Below the pieces are notes generated by a model. That model saw only the letters and a program-made list of their open reading frames with translations. It made no database searches and was not told the DNA's origin. From Hymenoscyphus infarciens (Eukaryota > Ascomycota > Leotiomycetes > Helotiales > Helotiaceae), in NCBI GenBank assembly GCA_001414345.1, contig LLCB01000663.1:1-13353 (forward strand): a DNA stretch of 13,353 nt, given 5' to 3'. Position numbers and translations under genes: made by a program. Shown here piece by piece: positions 10,561-13,353 of the stretch; the first letter of the stretch is position 1; every line of letters begins with the position of its first letter.

Positions 10561-11640
10561 AAATATACTTATTATCTCTTAAGTAATTTAGAGTTTTATA
10601 ATTAAGTAAAAGATAGAAATTAACTTAAAAAGATAATTTAAATTTCTACTTACTATTTAGAGTTCTTAAAAAGTATTATTAAGCTACTATTTTAAGCTTT
10701 TTATTTAATACTCTTTCTAGATTCTTTTATATTTCTTTATCTTTTTTAATACTTCTTTAACTTCTATATTCTACTAAGACTATACTCTCTCTCTATCTAG
10801 CTTTTAAAGTAGTATTAAAGCCTTTACTATCTTTTAAAGATCTTTTATAAGTCTTTATACTACTTTCTTAAGTTCTTATATATTTTAGATTATAAGTGTT
10901 TTTTAGTAAAAGACTTCTACTTTAACTAAGATCTTATTTATTAGTCTTTAACTAAATCTAAGTACTTATAATACCTTTCTTTCTTCTTCTACTTTTATTA
11001 TAAGAAGTTAAGCTATATAGTCTAATCCTAGTAGGTTTAAAAACCTTTACTAAGTTACTATATTCTTAGTAAAGAAGATAAGGTTAATTATAGAGTTATA
11101 AGAGCTCTCTCTTCTTTATATAGCTTTATTATAAAGTATATCTCTCTTTAGTACTTATAGTATAGTAAGTTTAAGAATAAAGTCTATATTCTTATTATAT
11201 CTTTTATATATATCTTATAAAAAATAGTAAGTATTTAGATTACTTATTATAAGTACTCTTCTTAGTCTTACTTATTAGAGTATATCTTTAATTAGTATCT
11301 ACTTTATTTATAAATTATAAACTAAGTAAACTATTATCTTATCTACTCTCTTTCTTATTATTATACTTTCTTAGTTCTTACTTATAATATATATCTAGTT
11401 TACTTTTAAATATCTTTTATATATAAAGAGTATTATTACTCTATTTAACTAGATTATATTATATTTTAAGCTTAAGAAGTAGTTAGAAGAGTCTCTTATA
11501 CTATTCTATACTAGTTCTTAGATTACTAATATATTATATTCCTTTTTATAATTTAGAGCTATATTAAGAGCTTTTAGTATCTTCTTTTTATTCTAGTATA
11601 ATACTATTATACTTATAATAGTCTTATAAATAGAGTTTAA
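10561..11640 (-). pseudogene. LINE ORF2 fragment: EEP endonuclease plus linker
   Basis: Family knowledge: EEP (APE-like) nucleases carry a Gln-Glu metal-binding motif, GDFNxHHxxW, STIDL and a terminal SDH. All four appear in order in one frame. Gln-Glu is read as TAA-GAA at 11515-11520. The GDxN/His-His motif is read as SNLNTYYFL-stop at 11215-11256. Ser-Thr-Ile-Asp-Leu is read as SIINL within 11071-11106. Ser-Asp-His is read as LDY within 11011-11031. Each difference at a key residue is a RIP-type change (Asp to Asn, His to Tyr, Thr to Ile, Ser to Leu, Trp or Gln to stop). After the SDH motif the same frame continues about 150 codons as a Lys/Arg/Glu-rich linker typical before the LINE reverse transcriptase, then fades near 10.6 kb. 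The start is unknown; the frame begins about where the ORF1 frame stops (11637). Confidence 0.8.
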
Positions 11641-12089
11641 GTTACTTTTATTTCTTTTCTAATTAAATCCTTTATTATATTAAAAGAGCTTCTTAGCCTT
11701 TCTAAGAACTAGATTAAGTTACTATTATTTATATATTTTACTTTATTTATATTTATTAGCCTCTTTAGTATAAATCTCTATTTCTACCTCTTCTTTAAGC
11801 TTTATAAGCCCTCTTTCTAGTTAAAAGTAAATAAGTAAAGTATTCTTATCTTACTCTCTTTTAAGAGTTTTTATAAGTTTATAAATATAGTTATTCTATT
11901 AAGATATTATTCTTTTATTTATTTATAGTATTACTCTTTTATATAATACTTTTTTATAAATACTAGATATTCTCTTTTATAATTTCTATACTTTATTAGA
12001 TATTCTTTTAAGTTCTTCTTATTAAAGTACTCTTCTTTACTCCTTTTATACCTCTTATATATATACTAAGTATATTTCTTATCTTATTT

Positions 12090-12131
12090 ATAGAAGTATA
12101 CTATATACTTTTACTTTTAGTACTTATAGTA
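12090..12131 (-). other. Eroded CCHC zinc knuckle (ORF1)
   Basis: Fourteen in-frame codons read Y-Y-K-Y-stop-K-stop-K-Y-I-V-Y-F-Y. Taking Tyr at positions 1, 4, 9 and 14 as former Cys, Cys, His and Cys gives the exact C-x2-C-x4-H-x4-C spacing of retroelement zinc knuckles. In-frame TAA codons at positions 5 and 7 fit former Gln. All four metal ligands are lost in the present sequence. Confidence 0.75.
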
Positions 12132-12420
12132 CCTCTATACTACTACTTTTAAGGTATATCTTTTATATAAGAAGTATTATACCTCTTATAGTATCTCTCT
12201 TATATATAGTCTTTTTACTTTCTTTATTATTACTATTTTAAAAATATAGTTCTTTTAAGCTAGTCTCTTCTATCTTTAATACTCTTTATATTTATTTCTT
12301 TATTATATAATCTTTAATATCTTTATATTAAAAGTTTAAGAGATACTCTATAATATACTCTCTTTTCTATTCTTAAGTATATTTACTAGAGCTCTTTTTA
12401 TAAGTATTATAAGCGTTTTT

Positions 12421-12433
12421 ACTACTACTACTA
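12421..12433. repeat. Short (ACT)n microsatellite inside ORF1
   Basis: About four ACT units, read on the - strand as a run of Val codons (GTA) in the ORF1 frame, directly after the conserved block at 12486-12551. GTA here may be RIP-mutated GCA, GCG or GTG, so the run may have been alanine and valine codons. Confidence 0.5.
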
Positions 12434-13071
12434 TTCCTTATTTAAATACCTTCTTTATCTAGCTATTATCTTATATATATCTTATCTACTTCTCTTTCTT
12501 AAACCTTAAAATAATATCTCTACTTTAAAGCTTTTAAGCTACTATTACTTCTATTCTATATTTACTTATATTTATAGCTTTAATTACTTCTTTTATTAAT
12601 AGTTTATCTTTCTTTTTATCTATTCTTATTACTTAAACTATAATCTTTTTAGTATATTTAGCTAATACTATATATTCTCTTTATAATATAGTTACTACTT
12701 CTCTTTATAGTTCTTTAGTTCTAGCTCTCTCTACTTATATTAGACTATACTCTTTTATTCCTTTTATTCTCTTAATTAAAATAGTAAGCTCTTTTTATAA
12801 GATTTAATATATAATTATATTATCTTCTTCTTTTTTAGTTCTTTTATACTTAAGTACTTTTTTTACTATTTTAATAATTACTTTAATACCTTTCTCTTTT
12901 ATTACTAAGTTAAGTATTATTTAAATTAGACTCTTTTTTATTATATTTATATAATCTAATACTCTCTTCTATCTCTTTATACTCTACTCTTCTTAGTTTA
13001 TTATACTATCTTTATTAGTTATTAGTACTTTAGAGAGAGAAATAGAGACTCTTTATAAGCCTCTCTTTTCT

Positions 13072-13089
13072 CTACTACTACTACTACTA
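13072..13089. repeat. (CTA)6 microsatellite near ORF1 N-terminus
   Basis: Six CTA units on the + strand give a run of five AGT (Ser) codons on the - strand in the ORF1 frame, just inside the candidate start. A low-complexity N-terminus is common in these proteins, but the run could equally be later slippage. Confidence 0.6.
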
Positions 13090-13211
13090 TAATTATTTAA
13101 TATAATTATAGAGTACTTTAGTCTCTTTCTAAACTATTTAAGAGTTATTTAAACGTATTTTAAAGCTTTTAAAGTTACTTTATTAATTCCTCTTTTAATA
13201 AAAAGATTAAA

Positions 13212-13353
13212 TATAAGTAATATATTTACTTAAAATACTAATTTAAAAAGATATACTATTTAAGATATTAAATATAAATAGATATACTATTTAGAAAACT
13301 AATATATATAATATATATACTTATAATAATAATCTAAGTAAATATATTATTAA
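13212..13353. repeat. Right cluster of short palindromic repeats, related to left cluster
   Basis: Four related palindromes occur. At 13214-13232, perfect 7-base arms TAAGTAA / TTACTTA flank TATAT. At 13275-13293, perfect TAAATAG / CTATTTA arms flank ATATA. An imperfect copy lies at 13246-13262, and a partial copy CTAAGTAAATATATTA at 13334-13349. The segment GATATACTATTTA repeats directly at 13250 and 13281. In reverse complement, 13214-13234 is a 21-base exact match to 60-80, and 13250-13294 aligns with about 504-545 of the left cluster. The cluster lies immediately upstream of the LINE ORF1. Confidence 0.65.

Larger units (their letters stand above)
11637..13109 (-). pseudogene. LINE ORF1 (gag-like nucleic-acid-binding protein), RIP-inactivated
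   Basis: One frame of 491 codons keeps phase at 13059, 12486, 12090, 12027, 11943 and the stop at 11637. The N-terminal half is Lys/Glu-rich and probably helical. Positions 12486-12551 read VIVA-stop-KL-stop-SRDIILRF, matching the conserved 'AxxLPSGDIxLxF'-type block of fungal LINE ORF1 proteins as I remember them. It is followed by a zinc-knuckle region. At 12090-12131 fourteen codons place Tyr exactly at the C-x2-C-x4-H-x4-C positions. At 11943-11993 Tyr codons fit C-x2-C-x3-H-x6-C. A looser knuckle lies at 12027-12074. RIP turns both Cys and His codons into Tyr codons, which explains the pattern. The likely role was binding element RNA in the RNP. The start is uncertain: in-frame ATA codons at 13101-13103 and 13107-13109 could be former ATGs, and the frame stays plausible to about 13190. 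Confidence 0.8.
10561..13190 (-). mobile_element. Tad1-like non-LTR (LINE) retrotransposon, RIP-inactivated, incomplete
   Basis: Two consecutive - strand ORFs have the order and content of fungal LINEs: a gag-like ORF1 with CCHC knuckles, then an ORF2 beginning with an EEP endonuclease. Established knowledge: such elements nick the target with the ORF2 endonuclease and copy their RNA at the nick. No active product can come from this copy, because every start codon on this strand is gone and stops are frequent. The 5' side is present to about 13.1-13.2 kb; a reverse transcriptase, RNase H and poly(A) end were not found to the left. The left boundary given is where I lose the ORF2 signal, not a mapped end. 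Confidence 0.78.
1..13353. repeat. RIP-degenerated AT-rich repeat block
   Basis: The whole window lacks CpA on the + strand. It has TpG only at 758, 1270, 5243, 8596 and 10897, and CpG only at about 670, 888, 3164, 4627, 6084, 6202, 6806, 12414 and 13154. CpT and ApG survive in quantity, so this is not simple AT drift but loss of one dinucleotide on both strands. Established knowledge: RIP in Pezizomycotina mutates CpA to TpA in duplicated DNA before meiosis, leaving methylated AT-rich heterochromatin. Inference: every repeat here went through RIP to near saturation, so the block is old or was hit many times. All counts are by eye and should be within a few sites. Confidence 0.93.

Noticed and set aside
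1..13353. A mitochondrial, apicoplast or Plasmodium-type AT-rich genome
   Set aside because: Those genomes lose G+C broadly and still keep ATG, TGG/TGA and CpA. Here one dinucleotide is removed while CpT and ApG remain, and fungal LINE motifs are present.
1..13353. Replication origin, CRISPR array, tRNA or rRNA genes
   Set aside because: No repeat-spacer array with regular spacers exists. No GC-containing stems typical of tRNA or rRNA survive. AT-richness alone is not evidence for an origin.
1..13353. LTR retrotransposon with long direct terminal repeats
   Set aside because: I found no long direct repeat pair beyond the short palindromic family and local arrays. Protease, integrase and gypsy/copia-type motifs were not seen.

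Overview
This window is a strongly AT-rich block (by eye roughly 8-20% G+C, varying along its length) with an extreme dinucleotide signature. I found no CpA on the + strand, only five TpG (all inside TGTT) and only nine CpG. Remaining C is followed by T or C and remaining G is preceded by A or G. That is the end state of repeat-induced point mutation (RIP), which turns CpA into TpA on both strands of duplicated DNA. The likely source is nuclear heterochromatin (AT-isochore, subtelomere or centromere type) of a filamentous ascomycete (Pezizomycotina). The species cannot be read from the sequence. No intact gene is present: TGA is absent from both strands, ATG is absent from the - strand and occurs twice on the + strand, and TAA/TAG are everywhere.

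The best-supported content is on the right. A non-LTR (LINE, Tad1-like) retrotransposon runs leftward on the - strand from about 13.1 kb to about 10.6 kb. Its ORF1 (11637-13109) keeps the spacing of gag-like CCHC zinc knuckles, with Tyr codons where Cys/His belong. Its ORF2 (10561-11640) keeps four landmark motifs of the endonuclease/exonuclease/phosphatase (EEP) nuclease, all in one frame. No reverse-transcriptase core could be found downstream, where residual GC falls sharply at about 10.0-10.68 kb. The element therefore looks cut short or interrupted on its 3' side.

The left and middle parts hold other decayed material. A - strand frame of 402 codons with few stops (3292-4497) is unidentified. 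Weaker coding-like stretches lie on the + strand at 1268-2410 and 8480-9511. Three local repeat arrays are visible: about 94 bp x 3 at 2405-2645, about 55 bp x 4 at 5865-6060, and a 39-bp pair at 6418-6475.

Both extremities (60-572 and 13212-13353) carry the same family of short hairpin-forming palindromes with a TATAT-like centre, partly in inverted orientation. This is the most intriguing unexplained structure here: it could be eroded terminal or subterminal repeats of a larger element, or a dispersed satellite. I see no RNA gene, CRISPR array, intact promoter or terminator. The window reads as a graveyard of RIP-inactivated repeats, not as a functioning gene system.
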